Assembly: GCA_020073085.1 (NCBI GenBank)
Contig: JAIQFV010000005.1
Coordinates: 163,297 to 227,296, forward strand
Origin: Terriglobia bacterium
GTDB taxonomy: Bacteria; Acidobacteriota; Terriglobia; JAIQFV01
Direction: 5' to 3'
DNA length: 64,000 nucleotides
Shown piece after piece: positions 1 to 9,702 of this stretch. Both the position numbers and the translations under genes were made by a program. Positions within the stretch are counted from its first letter, which is position 1, and every line of letters starts with the position of its first letter. The notes beneath the pieces were generated by a model. The model searched no databases. It was not told where the DNA came from and saw nothing but the letters and a program-made list of their open reading frames with translations.

Positions 1-107
1 GTTGATGGGAGGCCGGGAGTCCGGCCATGACCCGCGGGCTGTCTCCCCGGGCATGAGCCACCCAATTGGTCCACAACCTTGATTGAGTCCCCACCCTTTC
101 AGTCACT

Positions 108-1466
108 ATGTTCAAGAAAATTCTAATCGCCAATCGTGGCGAAATCGCATTGCGTGTTATCTGTGCCTGCAAGGAATTGGGGATTAATACGGTTGCCGTC
201 TATTCGGAAGCTGACCGCAACTCCCTGCATGTGCGATTTGCCGATGAGGCGGTATGCATCGGCCCTGCCCGCAGCAGCGAGAGCTACCTGAACATTCCCA
301 GTATCATCAGCGCGGCGGAGATCACCAATGTCGACGCCATTCATCCCGGATACGGGTATCTCTCGGAGAGCGCCTATTTCGCCGAGGTCTGTCAGTCCTG
401 CCATCTGACCTTCATTGGTCCCACTCCTCCGGTGATCCGGTTGATGGGCGACAAGGCGAAGGCCCGGGCTGCGATGCGAGAGGTCGGCCTTCCGATACTT
501 CCTGGAAGCGAAGGAATTCTTGAAGACGAAGCGGAAGCCGAAGCGGTCGCCATGAAGATTGGCTTCCCGGTGATCATCAAGGCGTCCGCGGGCGGAGGGG
601 GGCGCGGCATGCGTGTCGTGCGCAACCTCGAAGAATTGCGGACATCGTTTCGAACCGCCCAGTTGGAGGCGACCCACGCATTCGGAATCGAGGATGTCTA
701 CATTGAGAAATACATCGAGCGTCCCCGCCATATCGAATTTCAGGTGCTCGCCGATTCTCACGGCCGGGTCGTCCATCTGGGCGAGAGGGAGTGTACGATC
801 CAGCGGCGGCATCAGAAGGTCCTGGAAGAATCTCCGTCACCGGCGGTGGACTGCGCGCTGCGTTCCTCCATGGGAAGCCGGGTCGTGAAGGCGCTGGAAG
901 CCGTCGGGTATCTCAACGCCGGGACGATGGAATTTCTCATGGACGAGGACCGGAATTTCTACTTCATGGAAATGAATACGCGCATCCAGGTGGAACATCC
1001 GGTCACCGAGTTCGTGACGGGATTGGACCTGGTGAGGAAACAGATTCTGATCGCGGCCGGCGAAGGGATTGACACGATCTGTTCGGAAATGAAGCTGCGG
1101 GGGCACGCCATCGAATGCCGGATTAATGCCGAGGATCCCGATACGTTTCAGCCCTGCTCCGGCCAAATCACGGCGTGGCATCCCCCCAGCGGCACCGGCG
1201 TCCGCGTGGACACGGCCATGTACGCCGAGTCCGAAGTCACCCCCTATTATGATTCGTTGATCGCCAAGGTCATTGTTCACGCGCGAAACCGGGAAGAGGC
1301 GATCCGCCGGATGAATCGGGCCTTGGATATGTTCATCGTGGAAGGCATCCGGACCAACCTCCCGTTGCACCAGCGGATCATCAACGATCCCGATTTTGTA
1401 GCGGGGAATTTTGACACCCGGTTTCTGGAACGTTATGCCGGAAGAGCCTCTCGTAAGGTAGCCTAG
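108..1466 (+). CDS. accC: Biotin carboxylase subunit of acetyl-CoA carboxylase
   Basis: Carboxylates the biotin on the carrier protein using ATP and bicarbonate, the first half-reaction of malonyl-CoA synthesis, in the cytoplasm. The 452 residues match the usual length of about 450. Seen: the N-terminal biotin carboxylase fold ([12 protein letters not shown], residues 3-14), the ATP-grasp glycine loop [11 protein letters not shown] at 158-168, and the catalytic stretch [11 protein letters not shown], where E288, N290 and R292 fall at the same numbers as in the E. coli enzyme. No accB is visible upstream; only 107 bases precede the gene. thiE follows after 5 bases, so they are probably cotranscribed. 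A carboxylase subunit of a different biotin enzyme (propionyl or pyruvate) cannot be excluded because the partner is outside the window. Confidence 0.95.
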   Translation: MFKKILIANRGEIALRVICACKELGINTVAVYSEADRNSLHVRFADEAVCIGPARSSESYLNIPSIISAAEITNVDAIHPGYGYLSESAYFAEVCQSCHLTFIGPTPPVIRLMGDKAKARAAMREVGLPILPGSEGILEDEAEAEAVAMKIGFPVIIKASAGGGGRGMRVVRNLEELRTSFRTAQLEATHAFGIEDVYIEKYIERPRHIEFQVLADSHGRVVHLGERECTIQRRHQKVLEESPSPAVDCALRSSMGSRVVKALEAVGYLNAGTMEFLMDEDRNFYFMEMNTRIQVEHPVTEFVTGLDLVRKQILIAAGEGIDTICSEMKLRGHAIECRINAEDPDTFQPCSGQITAWHPPSGTGVRVDTAMYAESEVTPYYDSLIAKVIVHARNREEAIRRMNRALDMFIVEGIRTNLPLHQRIINDPDFVAGNFDTRFLERYAGRASRKVA

Positions 1467-1471
1467 CCGGG

Positions 1472-2092
1472 ATGCGACTGGAAAAGCTTTACGCGATTCT
1501 CGACCCTTCGGTTCGAAGTGAACTCTCCGTGCCCACGATTGCAGCGCGGCTCTTGAAGGGCGGCGCCCGGTGGATTCAATACCGCAACAAGTTCGCGGCC
1601 GGCCGCGAGATGCTGGCGGATGTGGCAACGCTCGTCCGGGCGGCCCGGGCGGTGAAGGCACGGATCGTGGTCAATGACCGGGCCGATGTGGCATGGCTGG
1701 CGCGTGCTCATGGGGTGCATGTGGGCCAATCCGATTTAAACGTCCGGCAGGTGCGCCAAATCCTGGGTCCCCGGAAAATGGTCGGAATTTCGACGCATGA
1801 CCTGGATCAAGCCCTTGCGGCTGCCAACACGAGCGCCACTTACATTGCCCTGGGGCCCATTTTTCCCACGACCACAAAAAAGAATCCCGATCCAACCGTC
1901 GGCCTTGAGGGCCTGCGCGAAATCCGCAAGTACCTCGCGGCCCCGATCGTGGCGATCGGCGGCATTACCGCCGACAACGCGGCGGATGTGATCGCGGCCG
2001 GAGCGGATTCGGTGGCAGTGATCAGCGATTTGCTTCGCGCCGAGGACATTTCGGAACGAACGCGGCTTTTCTTGAAGGTTTTGGGAAAGTGA
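1472..2092 (+). CDS. thiE: Thiamine-phosphate synthase
   Basis: Joins hydroxymethylpyrimidine diphosphate and thiazole phosphate to give thiamine phosphate; soluble TIM barrel. At 206 residues it has the family length. Recognisable family stretches are QYRNK (37-41), VNDRADVAW, HVGQSDL, GPIFPTTTKKNPDPTVGL (phosphate and pyrophosphate binding) and AIGGITADN near the C-terminus. The start overlaps nothing and lies 5 bases after accC, which suggests coupling, although the two pathways are unrelated. The regulator TenI is a close paralogue, but retention of the DRADVA and GPIFPT blocks favours the enzyme. No THI-box riboswitch was seen upstream. Confidence 0.9.
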   Translation: MRLEKLYAILDPSVRSELSVPTIAARLLKGGARWIQYRNKFAAGREMLADVATLVRAARAVKARIVVNDRADVAWLARAHGVHVGQSDLNVRQVRQILGPRKMVGISTHDLDQALAAANTSATYIALGPIFPTTTKKNPDPTVGLEGLREIRKYLAAPIVAIGGITADNAADVIAAGADSVAVISDLLRAEDISERTRLFLKVLGK

Positions 2093-2232
2093 TGGGAAAG
2101 AATTCTCAGTTGTCAGATGTGAGTGCTCTCAGTACCCAGGAAGCAATTGAAAAGGGCTTTTTTCCTTCACCCCGAGATCGAAGCAAGAAGGGGGATTGAG
2201 GGCCGCCCCCGTCAAGTCGTCACCGCAGTTCA

Positions 2233-2302
2233 CTGACCACTGACCACTGACAACTGACCACTGAGAACTGACCACTGAGAACTGACCACTGAGAACTGAC
2301 AA
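2233..2302 (+). repeat. Ten-copy heptamer tandem repeat
   Basis: Ten uninterrupted 7-bp units of the form CTGACCA, CTGAGAA or CTGACAA run without any indel and end 20 bases before the permease start codon. After the first three units the types alternate (CTGACCA then CTGAGAA, three times), as if a 14-bp pair had been amplified. The array occupies the leader between thiE and the permease. Its unit differs from the 9-bp arrays near 35-41 kb. Confidence 0.9.
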
Positions 2303-2321
2303 CTCTTTCCAGGAGTATCTG

Positions 2322-3737
2322 ATGTCCACCGAGCCTTCCACTGCTCGCCCTGAGCTTGTCAAAGGGCTGGGACTGTTCTCGTCGACCACCTTGGTGATGG
2401 GGTCGATGATCGGGTCCGGGATTTTCATCGTCTCCGCTGATATGGCGTCTCAGATCAAATCCCCCGGGCTCCTATTGCTGGCTTGGGTGGTGACGGGGAT
2501 CGTGACGATTATCGGGGCCCTCTCCTACGGTGAGTTGGCAGCGGCCATGCCACGAGCCGGAGGGCAGTACGTCTACCTGCGCGAAGCGTTTGGTCCCATG
2601 TGGGGGTATCTGTACGGCTGGACGATGTTCTTTGTGATCCAGACCGGCACCATTGCAGCGGTGGCGGTGGCGTTTGGAAAATTTCTCAGCGCCTTTTTTC
2701 CCGGCGTCTCTCTGGATCCGCGATGGCACCTCTTCACGCTCCACCACTGGTCCGTGGGAGTCAGCACGGGACAAATCGCGGCCATTGCGGCACTGCTCTT
2801 CCTGGGTTTGACCAACTGCCTTGGGATTCGATGGGGGGCTGCCATACAAAATGTGACGACGGTGTGCAAGACGGCCGGTCTGATGGGATTGATTCTCCTG
2901 GCTATTTTGTACTCCCGGGGCGATTGGTCACACCTCTCTCCGCTGAAACCTTCCGGTGTGGATCCCTGGTCGATTGGATATCTCTTCATTTTCGGAGGAG
3001 CGCTGGTGGGATCGCTTTTTTCCGCGGATGCGTGGAACAACGTCACCTTTACGGCCAGCGAGGTCAAGAATCCGAAACGCAATCTGCCCCTTTCTCTGGC
3101 GCTCGGAACGATGATTGTCATTGGACTTTACCTTCTGGCGAATTTTGGGTACCTGCATGTCATGTCCCTGAATGAGATCATGGCCTTTAACGAGTCCAAA
3201 CGGCCCCAAACTCTGACGCTGGGAGTCCAAGTCGCCAATATTGTGGGAGGAGCACTCTGGGGGAAGCTGCTTCTGGCAGCCATCCTGATCTCGGTCTTTG
3301 GCACGATGAATGGCATGTCGCTCGCCGGGGCCCGAATCTATTACGCCATGGCTCGAGATGGGGTCTTCTTCAGCCGGCTGGGGAGGATCCATCCCCGCTA
3401 CCATACGCCGGCATTCGCCCTGCTGGTTCAGGCCATTTACGCTTCCGCCCTGACGCTCTCGGGAAAGTACAACGAGCTGTTGGATCTCGTCATGTTTGCC
3501 GTCATGATTTTTTATGTCATGACGGTTGCGGGCCTCTTCGTGTTGAGGCGGAAGCAACCCGGACTTGAAAGACCCTATCACGCCATTGGATTTCCACTTT
3601 TGCCAGGGCTTTATATTGTTCTTGCGGCCCTGATCAGCATCGCCATCTTGCATGAAAAGCCTTATGCACTGCCCGGATTATTGATCACCCTTTCGGGGAT
3701 CCCATTCTATTTTTTGTGGAAGAGAACTCGAACCTGA
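2322..3737 (+). CDS. APC-superfamily amino acid permease
   Basis: Inner-membrane secondary transporter, probably of amino acids. The 471 residues contain about 12 hydrophobic segments. The first carries the APC-family substrate loop as GSMIGSGIF (near 27-35), followed by the family block SYGELAAAMPRAGGQYVYLREAFG in the second helix region and FSADAWNNVTFTASEVKNP around TM6. This resembles the LAT/YfnA-type exchangers more than the cationic transporters. AGGAGTA lies just upstream of the ATG. Substrate cannot be read from the sequence. The neighbouring permease at 3971 is from the same superfamily but clearly a different subgroup, so this is not a recent duplication. Confidence 0.88.
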   Translation: MSTEPSTARPELVKGLGLFSSTTLVMGSMIGSGIFIVSADMASQIKSPGLLLLAWVVTGIVTIIGALSYGELAAAMPRAGGQYVYLREAFGPMWGYLYGWTMFFVIQTGTIAAVAVAFGKFLSAFFPGVSLDPRWHLFTLHHWSVGVSTGQIAAIAALLFLGLTNCLGIRWGAAIQNVTTVCKTAGLMGLILLAILYSRGDWSHLSPLKPSGVDPWSIGYLFIFGGALVGSLFSADAWNNVTFTASEVKNPKRNLPLSLALGTMIVIGLYLLANFGYLHVMSLNEIMAFNESKRPQTLTLGVQVANIVGGALWGKLLLAAILISVFGTMNGMSLAGARIYYAMARDGVFFSRLGRIHPRYHTPAFALLVQAIYASALTLSGKYNELLDLVMFAVMIFYVMTVAGLFVLRRKQPGLERPYHAIGFPLLPGLYIVLAALISIAILHEKPYALPGLLITLSGIPFYFLWKRTRT

Positions 3738-3820
3738 GCGCCCCTGTAACGTTTCTTTGCTTTGCCTGCTTGTCTCAAGACTTGACAGAATCCTTGGCCC
3801 GATTGGGGTTCCTATTTCCC

Positions 3821-3848
3821 TTGACATCTCCCTGATGCCGCATAGAAT
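3821..3848 (+). promoter_or_regulatory. Predicted sigma-70 promoter of second permease
   Basis: TTGACA (3821-3826), a 16-base spacer and TAGAAT (3843-3848): a perfect -35 and a 5/6 -10. Transcription would start near 3855, about 115 bases before the permease ATG at 3971, separating it from the upstream permease. Confidence 0.6.
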
Positions 3849-3970
3849 GGCTGCAACTTCGGAGGCGCACCAAGCGTCTTTTGGAACAACCCCGCCGGGG
3901 GATGAGATGAAATTCGTTGTCTTCGGCCAGGCCCACGAGAAGCACCCAAAAATACCTAGAGGAGAAGTGC

Positions 3971-5560
3971 ATGGGTAACCCACTGTTTGCCAAAAAGCCA
4001 ATGCGGATGTTGACGGAGGAGGCTCATGAGTCGGGCGAGCATACCCTGAAGCGCACCTTGGGACCGGTCTCGCTCACGGCCCTGGGAATTGGCGCTATTA
4101 TCGGGGCAGGAATCTTTGTGTTGTCCGGCCTCGGAACGCAGTATGCGGGACCGGGTTTGATGCTCTCCTTCGTGCTTTCGGGGCTCGGCTGTGCTTTTGC
4201 GGGGCTGTGTTACGCCGAGTTTGCTGCCATGATCCCGCTTGCGGGGAGCGCATACACCTATGCGTATGCGACGCTGGGCGAGTTGTTTGCCTGGATCATT
4301 GGTTGGGATCTGACTCTCGAATATGCCATGGGGGCCAGCACCGTCTCTTCGGGCTGGTCCAACTACTTCATTAAATTCATGCATGTCTTCAAGGTGGATA
4401 TCCCCTTGTGGCTTGCCTATGATCATTGGACCGCGCTGCATACTGCCGAAAAGGCGGTGGCCCGCGAGATGGCCAAAGTGGCTGATCCTTCCCTGGTCGA
4501 AGGATCGCGGGCCTTTGTCGACAAAGTCGATTCCATTGTGGCGGCGAAATCCCCCGAACTTCTTCAGCGGGCCCACGACATGATCAACGCCCCGCATATC
4601 TTTGGAGTCGACTTTGGATTCAACTTGGTGGCTTTCTGTATCGCCCTGCTCATTACCGTCATCCTGGTCATTGGGATTAAGGAGAGCGCCCGGTTCAATG
4701 CCACGATTGTGGCCATCAAGGTGAGCGTCGTTCTGTTTGTAATTGTGGTCGGCTTCAAATACGTCAACACCACGAACTGGGGTCACGACTGGACCACCTT
4801 CGCCCCCATGGGTTTCGCTGGGATTTCCGCTGGGGCGGCCTACATCTTTTTTGCTTACATAGGATTCGATGCCGTCTCAACCACCGCTCAGGAGGCTAAC
4901 AACCCGCAACGCGACCTGCCCATCGGAATTATTACGTCCCTGCTGGTTTGTACGGTGCTGTATATCCTCGTGGCGGGCGTGCTGACCGGAATGGTCCCCT
5001 GGAAAGAGGTCAATGTCGAGGCGCCGATCGCTCAAGCCTTCCTGGATAACGGTTTGACGAAGTCCTCGTTTCTGATCACGGCCGGGGCGCTGGCGGGATT
5101 GACCAGCGTCATGCTGGTTATGTTGCTCGGTCAGACCCGCGTGCTGTATGCCATGGCCAAGGACGGACTGCTTCCCCCCAAGTTTTTCGCCGCCATTCAC
5201 CCTAAATATAGAACTCCTTACAAGAACACGATTCTGGTGGGGTTCCTTGCGGCCATCGTCGGGAGTCTCACTCCCATTGAAGACATCGGAAAAATGGTGA
5301 ATATCGGGACCTTGCTCGCGTTTGTCATTGTGTCGACAGCCGTTCTGGTGCTTCGAAAGACCAACCCCGGTCAGCCCCGTCCCTTCCGGACACCCCTGGT
5401 TCCTTTGGTGCCAATCCTGGGGATCCTCTTCAACGGGTACATGATGTATTACCTGGGATGGGTCAACTGGCTGCGCCTCATTGTATGGCTCTTGATCGGC
5501 TTGGTCATCTACTTCACCTACAGCCGAAAACACAGTCGGGTCAGCAGTCTGAAGGATTAG
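3971..5560 (+). CDS. APC-superfamily permease, cationic amino acid transporter-like
   Basis: Inner-membrane amino acid permease of the CAT/YhdG type. With the ATG at 3971 it has 529 residues. The upstream in-frame ATG at 3917 lacks a ribosome site, while AGAGGAGA precedes 3971. Seen: the soluble N-terminal segment ending RTLGPVSLTALGIGAIIGAG, the GAGIF loop of TM1, CYAEFAAMIPLAGSAYTYAY (TM2-3), GFDAVSTTAQEANNPQRDLP after TM6, and RVLYAMAKDGLLP before the last helices. About 12-14 hydrophobic stretches are present. An insertion of roughly 70 polar residues between TM4 and TM5 (near 155-215) is longer than usual and probably periplasmic. It has its own promoter at 3821 and a hairpin after the stop. 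Confidence 0.9.
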   Translation: MGNPLFAKKPMRMLTEEAHESGEHTLKRTLGPVSLTALGIGAIIGAGIFVLSGLGTQYAGPGLMLSFVLSGLGCAFAGLCYAEFAAMIPLAGSAYTYAYATLGELFAWIIGWDLTLEYAMGASTVSSGWSNYFIKFMHVFKVDIPLWLAYDHWTALHTAEKAVAREMAKVADPSLVEGSRAFVDKVDSIVAAKSPELLQRAHDMINAPHIFGVDFGFNLVAFCIALLITVILVIGIKESARFNATIVAIKVSVVLFVIVVGFKYVNTTNWGHDWTTFAPMGFAGISAGAAYIFFAYIGFDAVSTTAQEANNPQRDLPIGIITSLLVCTVLYILVAGVLTGMVPWKEVNVEAPIAQAFLDNGLTKSSFLITAGALAGLTSVMLVMLLGQTRVLYAMAKDGLLPPKFFAAIHPKYRTPYKNTILVGFLAAIVGSLTPIEDIGKMVNIGTLLAFVIVSTAVLVLRKTNPGQPRPFRTPLVPLVPILGILFNGYMMYYLGWVNWLRLIVWLLIGLVIYFTYSRKHSRVSSLKD

Positions 5561-5689
5561 GAACGCCGGTTGGCGAATCGAAGGCTATGTACTCTCTTCG
5601 CGGTCTGGTGGTTGACCTCTTGAGGAAAGGGTTTTCGAACACGGATGCGTCCACGCCCCGAGAGTTGTGAATTTCGAGCACAAGAGAGA

Positions 5690-5717
5690 AGCCAGCCGAC
5701 GGGCTGGCTGTTATCTT
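5690..5717 (+). terminator. Probable intrinsic terminator after permease
   Basis: A perfect 8-bp stem, AGCCAGCC (5690-5697) with GGCTGGCT (5702-5709), and a 4-base loop, followed by a poor U tract (TTATCTTT). The position between the permease stop and the next gene fits a terminator, but the weak T run lowers confidence. Confidence 0.5.
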
Positions 5718-5878
5718 TGAGTCGCCGTTAGAAGACGGAGCCATCCTCCCCCGGTCACTTAATGGACATGGGTTTCCCTCTTGGTTTTGAGGCAGTGATG
5801 GAATAGCCTGCCCCTGAGGATTTTGCATCGTTTTGCATACCCGTGAGTTAAAATAGGCGGGATCTTGGTAGACCTACG

Positions 5879-8062
5879 ATGCACGCTTTGCTCACGGACG
5901 CCCTAGGGGGATCAAAGCGTCATTTCTTGTCGAGAGCCATGAGACCTATTTCCGAACTTCTCAGACAGATGAGACCGGTTTCCCGGTTCGCAAAGTTCTC
6001 GACGGGGGTGATCGGTGTTTATCTCCTGCTTCGGGTCGTCGGACTCTTCCTGAAACCTCCCCAATTCATGATGTCGGCTGCCAACCTGGCCCTGTTCATA
6101 GTCGTTGTCCGTTACCTCTTCAAATTGATGCGATGGGCGAGCCGGAGGCTCCTGTGGCGGTTGCGCCGCCGCCTGGTCGTCACTTACCTTTTGGTCGGGG
6201 TGGTGCCGGTCATTCTCCTGTTTTCCATCATGGTGATCGTGGTCTATGTCTTCTTTGGCCAGCTGAGCAGCTACTATGAATTGAATGAAATCGACCGTCT
6301 GACCGGCAAGCTGGAAACGGCGAACCGGGCCATCTCGGGAACTTTGCTCGACTCCCTGGCGAGCAGTGGTTCTGACACGACCTCCTGGGGCAAGCAGCTC
6401 TCTCCATTGCTGTCCGATCTCGGCGCCAATTTTTCACGCGTCTTGATTGATGTGGAGGGTGGGACGAGGCACATGGCGCTCGAACTGGCGGGGGGAAAAC
6501 TGGCTGAACGTCAGGACGAGGTGGTCAAACCCTCCTGGCTGACCGGCAACACGGCTGGTCTTTTCGAGGATCAGTCCCGGCTGTATTTCACTTCACTGGT
6601 TGCCGGAGGGACCTCTCAGGCACCAGGTTATGTTCTGCTGCGCGCTCCGCTCGATACGGTGATATTGAAACGGTTTTCCGAACGTTTTCAGATTTCCATC
6701 AGCATTATGGCGTTGGTCCCCGCCAGCGAGAGGCGGGGGAATAATTCCTTAAAGTTCTCCTTCGGAGACAAGGTGTACGCACAACGGGAAATCCGTCAGG
6801 TGGACCCGGGTGTGGCCTCAGAATACACTCGTCGACAGGCGTGGTACGATTTTGGGACCCACTCTCTCTTCTTCCCTCCAACCGTGCGAGTTTGGAAGAC
6901 CGGGAATTCCTTGGAATTGATACCTTGGATGCACCTCCTGGAGTCGACCTGGGTGCGGTTGGCGCGGCCATTTTTCACTCAGGATTTTGCGGGAGGAGAG
7001 AACATCATTCTGGTGTTGCTGGTCGGTGCCTCGGTGTTCTTCCTCATTATTGAGTTCGTGGCACTTCTATCTTCGCTCCTGATGACACGGACGATTACCG
7101 GCGCCGTTTACAATCTTGACCTTGGTGCCAAGCACATCATGCGGGGGGATTTTTCTCACCGGATCCAGGTCAGGTCACGGGATCAACTCAGTTCACTGGG
7201 CGAGACGTTCAATTCCATGACGGCTTCCATTGAACGACTGTTGAAGGAACAGGCCGAGAAGCAACGGCTCGAGAGTGAATTGGCCATCGCCCTAGAAGTT
7301 CAAAAGCAGCTTTTCCCGCGCGAGTCGCCCCGACTGAAGACCCTGGAAGTGGTTGGGGCGTGCCATCCGGCCCGGATCGTCAGCGGAGACTACTATGACT
7401 ATATCTTAATTCCGCCGGCGTCGGTCGGACTGGCACTGGGTGATGTCAGCGGGAAAGGGGTCTCAGCCGCCCTCCTGATGGCTTCACTACAAGCCGCCTT
7501 GCGAAGCCATTCGAGTTTCTTGGGGAATCGTTCCCTGGCCTTGGCGAGCAGCGGAGCGGCGCCCTCTACCAAGGGCGCTGCGATGCCTGGTGTGTCGGAC
7601 TCTGTCGCCGAAATCGTGTCGTCGCTTAACCAGCAGTTGTATCAGAACTCCCCGAGTGAAAAATATGTGACGTTTTTCTACGGGGTCTATGATGAATGGC
7701 GGCGGCAACTCACCTATACCAACGCCGGTCATCTTCCCCCGCTGGTCTTCAACCGCGAGGGGGTTCGCCGTCTGGAGGCGGGAGGGACTGTGTTGGGATT
7801 GATCGACGAAGCCAAATATCAGCAGGGGGAAGTAAAATTTTCTCCCAAGGATGTTTTGGTAGCGTATACTGATGGGATTACTGAGGCGGAGAATTCCTTC
7901 GAGGAGCAATTTGGAGAACACCGGCTCATTCAAGTCGTTGAAAGATCAATCGAGAAAGCTCCCGTTGAGATTCTCGATGCCATTTTGGAGGCCGTTGGGG
8001 ACTGGGTGGGGTCAGGCGAGCCTCAGGATGACATGACTTTGATCGTGGCAAAGGCGCTTTGA
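5879..8062 (+). CDS. Membrane PP2C-type (SpoIIE/RsbU) serine phosphatase with HAMP domain
   Basis: Predicted to dephosphorylate an anti-sigma-antagonist-type phosphoserine protein in a partner-switching pathway. Layout of the 727 residues: N-terminal membrane segments (about 43-57, 65-85 and 98-125), a periplasmic sensor region to about 370, another transmembrane segment, a HAMP-like linker with a coiled coil (about 400-475), and a C-terminal SpoIIE phosphatase domain. Metal-binding and core motifs are intact: SGDYYDY, LALGDVSGKGVSAALLMA, YTNAGHLPPL, YTDGITEAE and the final DDMTLIVAK. The start is uncertain: the ATG at 5939 is also possible, and neither has a strong ribosome site. A GGDEF gene follows; no sigma factor or STAS protein is nearby. 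Confidence 0.88.
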   Translation: MHALLTDALGGSKRHFLSRAMRPISELLRQMRPVSRFAKFSTGVIGVYLLLRVVGLFLKPPQFMMSAANLALFIVVVRYLFKLMRWASRRLLWRLRRRLVVTYLLVGVVPVILLFSIMVIVVYVFFGQLSSYYELNEIDRLTGKLETANRAISGTLLDSLASSGSDTTSWGKQLSPLLSDLGANFSRVLIDVEGGTRHMALELAGGKLAERQDEVVKPSWLTGNTAGLFEDQSRLYFTSLVAGGTSQAPGYVLLRAPLDTVILKRFSERFQISISIMALVPASERRGNNSLKFSFGDKVYAQREIRQVDPGVASEYTRRQAWYDFGTHSLFFPPTVRVWKTGNSLELIPWMHLLESTWVRLARPFFTQDFAGGENIILVLLVGASVFFLIIEFVALLSSLLMTRTITGAVYNLDLGAKHIMRGDFSHRIQVRSRDQLSSLGETFNSMTASIERLLKEQAEKQRLESELAIALEVQKQLFPRESPRLKTLEVVGACHPARIVSGDYYDYILIPPASVGLALGDVSGKGVSAALLMASLQAALRSHSSFLGNRSLALASSGAAPSTKGAAMPGVSDSVAEIVSSLNQQLYQNSPSEKYVTFFYGVYDEWRRQLTYTNAGHLPPLVFNREGVRRLEAGGTVLGLIDEAKYQQGEVKFSPKDVLVAYTDGITEAENSFEEQFGEHRLIQVVERSIEKAPVEILDAILEAVGDWVGSGEPQDDMTLIVAKAL

Positions 8063-8091
8063 AGAGAGACGTCGTCACAATGATGTAAACA

Positions 8092-8121
8092 TTGACGGTT
8101 ATGTTAGGGTTGGCGTCTAAT
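8092..8121 (+). promoter_or_regulatory. Predicted sigma-70 promoter of GGDEF gene
   Basis: TTGACG (8092-8097), an 18-base spacer and TCTAAT (8116-8121), each 5/6 to consensus. The start point would lie about a dozen bases before the ATG at 8141, giving a very short leader, which fits the absence of a Shine-Dalgarno sequence there. Confidence 0.45.
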
Positions 8122-8140
8122 ATACTGTTCGAGTGAAACT

Positions 8141-8731
8141 ATGGCCAAAGAAGCAAATCCATCCGAAGATTACGCCCGGGAGATTGCTGAGCGTGAAAAT
8201 CAGATTGATCAACTGCTCAAGATCATCCGTGAAATGGCGCTCAAAGATGCCCTGACCGGTGTCTTCAACCACGCCAACTTCCACGAACGCCTCCAGAGCG
8301 AGATCTCCCGCGCCCAGCGGTTCTCTTCCCAAGTGTCTCTCGTCTTGATCGACATCGATGACTTTCGTGCGTTCAATGAACAGCACGGGCACATTGTCGG
8401 TGACCAGGCGCTGGTAGTCCTGGGTCAGATTATCCGAACCTATTTGCGGCGCTATGACGTTCCGGCCCGATACGGGGGAGAGGAATTTGCCGTAATCCTC
8501 CCGGATACCTCCACCGAGGACGCCCTCAAGGTGGCCGAACGGATTCGCACCAACGTCATGGAGCGCGACATTGCCGCCGGACACACCACCACCCACTTTA
8601 CGGTGAGCCTTGGGATTGCCAATTTTCCTGTCCAGGCCGACAGTGGGCTGGTGTTGGTCGCATGCGCCGAAGCCGCCTTGCAACGCGCCAAGGAACTCGG
8701 AAAGAATCGAGCCGAGATTTTCATTCCCTAA
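8141..8731 (+). CDS. Small soluble diguanylate cyclase (GGDEF domain)
   Basis: Makes the second messenger c-di-GMP from GTP. The 196 residues form little more than a GGDEF domain with a short N-terminal helical segment (about 8-33) that could dimerise. The active-site motif is intact as GGEEF at 112-116, and an RxxD inhibitory site (RRYD, 103-106) lies five residues before it, so product inhibition is expected. DALTGVFN and the SLGIANFP block are also typical. No sensor domain is attached, so it may respond to a partner or act as a basal source. c-di-GMP commonly controls exopolysaccharide, which is abundant later in the window, but no direct link is visible. Confidence 0.93.
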   Translation: MAKEANPSEDYAREIAERENQIDQLLKIIREMALKDALTGVFNHANFHERLQSEISRAQRFSSQVSLVLIDIDDFRAFNEQHGHIVGDQALVVLGQIIRTYLRRYDVPARYGGEEFAVILPDTSTEDALKVAERIRTNVMERDIAAGHTTTHFTVSLGIANFPVQADSGLVLVACAEAALQRAKELGKNRAEIFIP

Positions 8732-8808
8732 TTTCCCCGAAGTCGTTTACACTACCTCGCGCCCCGCTACTCGAGGGGAGCTTATTTTTCAGGATATCCG
8801 CATTGCCC

Positions 8809-9702
8809 ATGAGAATTGATCTGGCCGGCGTTTTCCCGCCGCTTACGACACCATTCGACCGTTCGGGTCGTCTTGATCTGGGGGCTTTTCGAAGTAATCT
8901 CAGGGCCTACCGCGCTTACTCGTTGCGGGGCTACCTGGTCCTCGGTTCGAGCGGGGAGGCCGGCAGCGTCGATTTCGACGAACGAATCAAGCTCATCGAA
9001 ACAGCCCGTAAGGAGATTCCTGAGGGCAAAGTGCTGCTCGTGGGTACAGGCGCGCCGTCCTTGAAGGAAACCTTGAAGCTCACGCAGGTCGCCGCTTCCA
9101 ATGGGGCTGACGCGGCGCTGGTGCTTCCCCCTTTCTATTACAAGCCGGCTATGACCACCGCGGTCATGGTGCAATATTATTCGGAGCTGGCTCGAGCCGC
9201 AAAGATCCCTCTCATGATTTATTCCATCCCCCAGTTTACGGGCATCCAGCTGGAGGTGCGCGCAGTGACCGAGTTGTCGAGGAAGTCGAACATCATTGGA
9301 CTCAAAGAAAGCTCGGGCAACCTGGCCTACCTGGCGGAGATCATCGAATCCACGCCCAAGCGATTTCAGAATGTGACGGGTTCGGCGTTGACGTTTTTGC
9401 CCTCTCTTTTGGCGGGCGCCGTGGGCGGGATTCTGGCAGTCGCCAATGTGGCGCCCGGTGAGTGCGTGGAGATTTTTGAGGATTTCAAGGCAGGACGGAT
9501 GACCCTGGCCGCCAGGAAACAGCGGGCCCTCTTGAGACTCGCCCGCGCTTTAACCGTGCGCTTCGGAATTGCCGGCCTGAAGGCGGGGGTCAGCGCGGCA
9601 GGATTCCAGGGGGGTTGTCCCCGATCACCTCTCCGGGCTCTCTCCCGTCCGGATTACAAGGCAGTTTCTGAGCTCTACCAGGAGATGAGGGCGAATTGGT
9701 GA
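8809..9702 (+). CDS. DapA-family aldolase/lyase (4-hydroxy-2-oxoglutarate aldolase-like)
   Basis: Class I aldolase of the dihydrodipicolinate synthase superfamily, 297 residues from the ATG at 8809. An upstream in-frame extension overlaps the GGDEF gene and looks non-coding. The Schiff-base lysine is in IIGLKESSGN. The substrate loop reads GSSGE rather than the GTTGE of true DapA, and the active-site tyrosine is in MIYSIPQFTG. That pattern is closer to 4-hydroxy-2-oxoglutarate aldolases than to lysine biosynthesis enzymes. The end overlaps the possible TTG start of bshC by a few bases, so translation may be coupled. Exact substrate is unresolved. Confidence 0.85.
   Translation: MRIDLAGVFPPLTTPFDRSGRLDLGAFRSNLRAYRAYSLRGYLVLGSSGEAGSVDFDERIKLIETARKEIPEGKVLLVGTGAPSLKETLKLTQVAASNGADAALVLPPFYYKPAMTTAVMVQYYSELARAAKIPLMIYSIPQFTGIQLEVRAVTELSRKSNIIGLKESSGNLAYLAEIIESTPKRFQNVTGSALTFLPSLLAGAVGGILAVANVAPGECVEIFEDFKAGRMTLAARKQRALLRLARALTVRFGIAGLKAGVSAAGFQGGCPRSPLRALSRPDYKAVSELYQEMRANW

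Noticed and set aside
1..107. End of an upstream gene such as accB
   Set aside because: The bases show a short GC-rich inverted repeat but no frame with a biotinyl-domain motif, so nothing is called.
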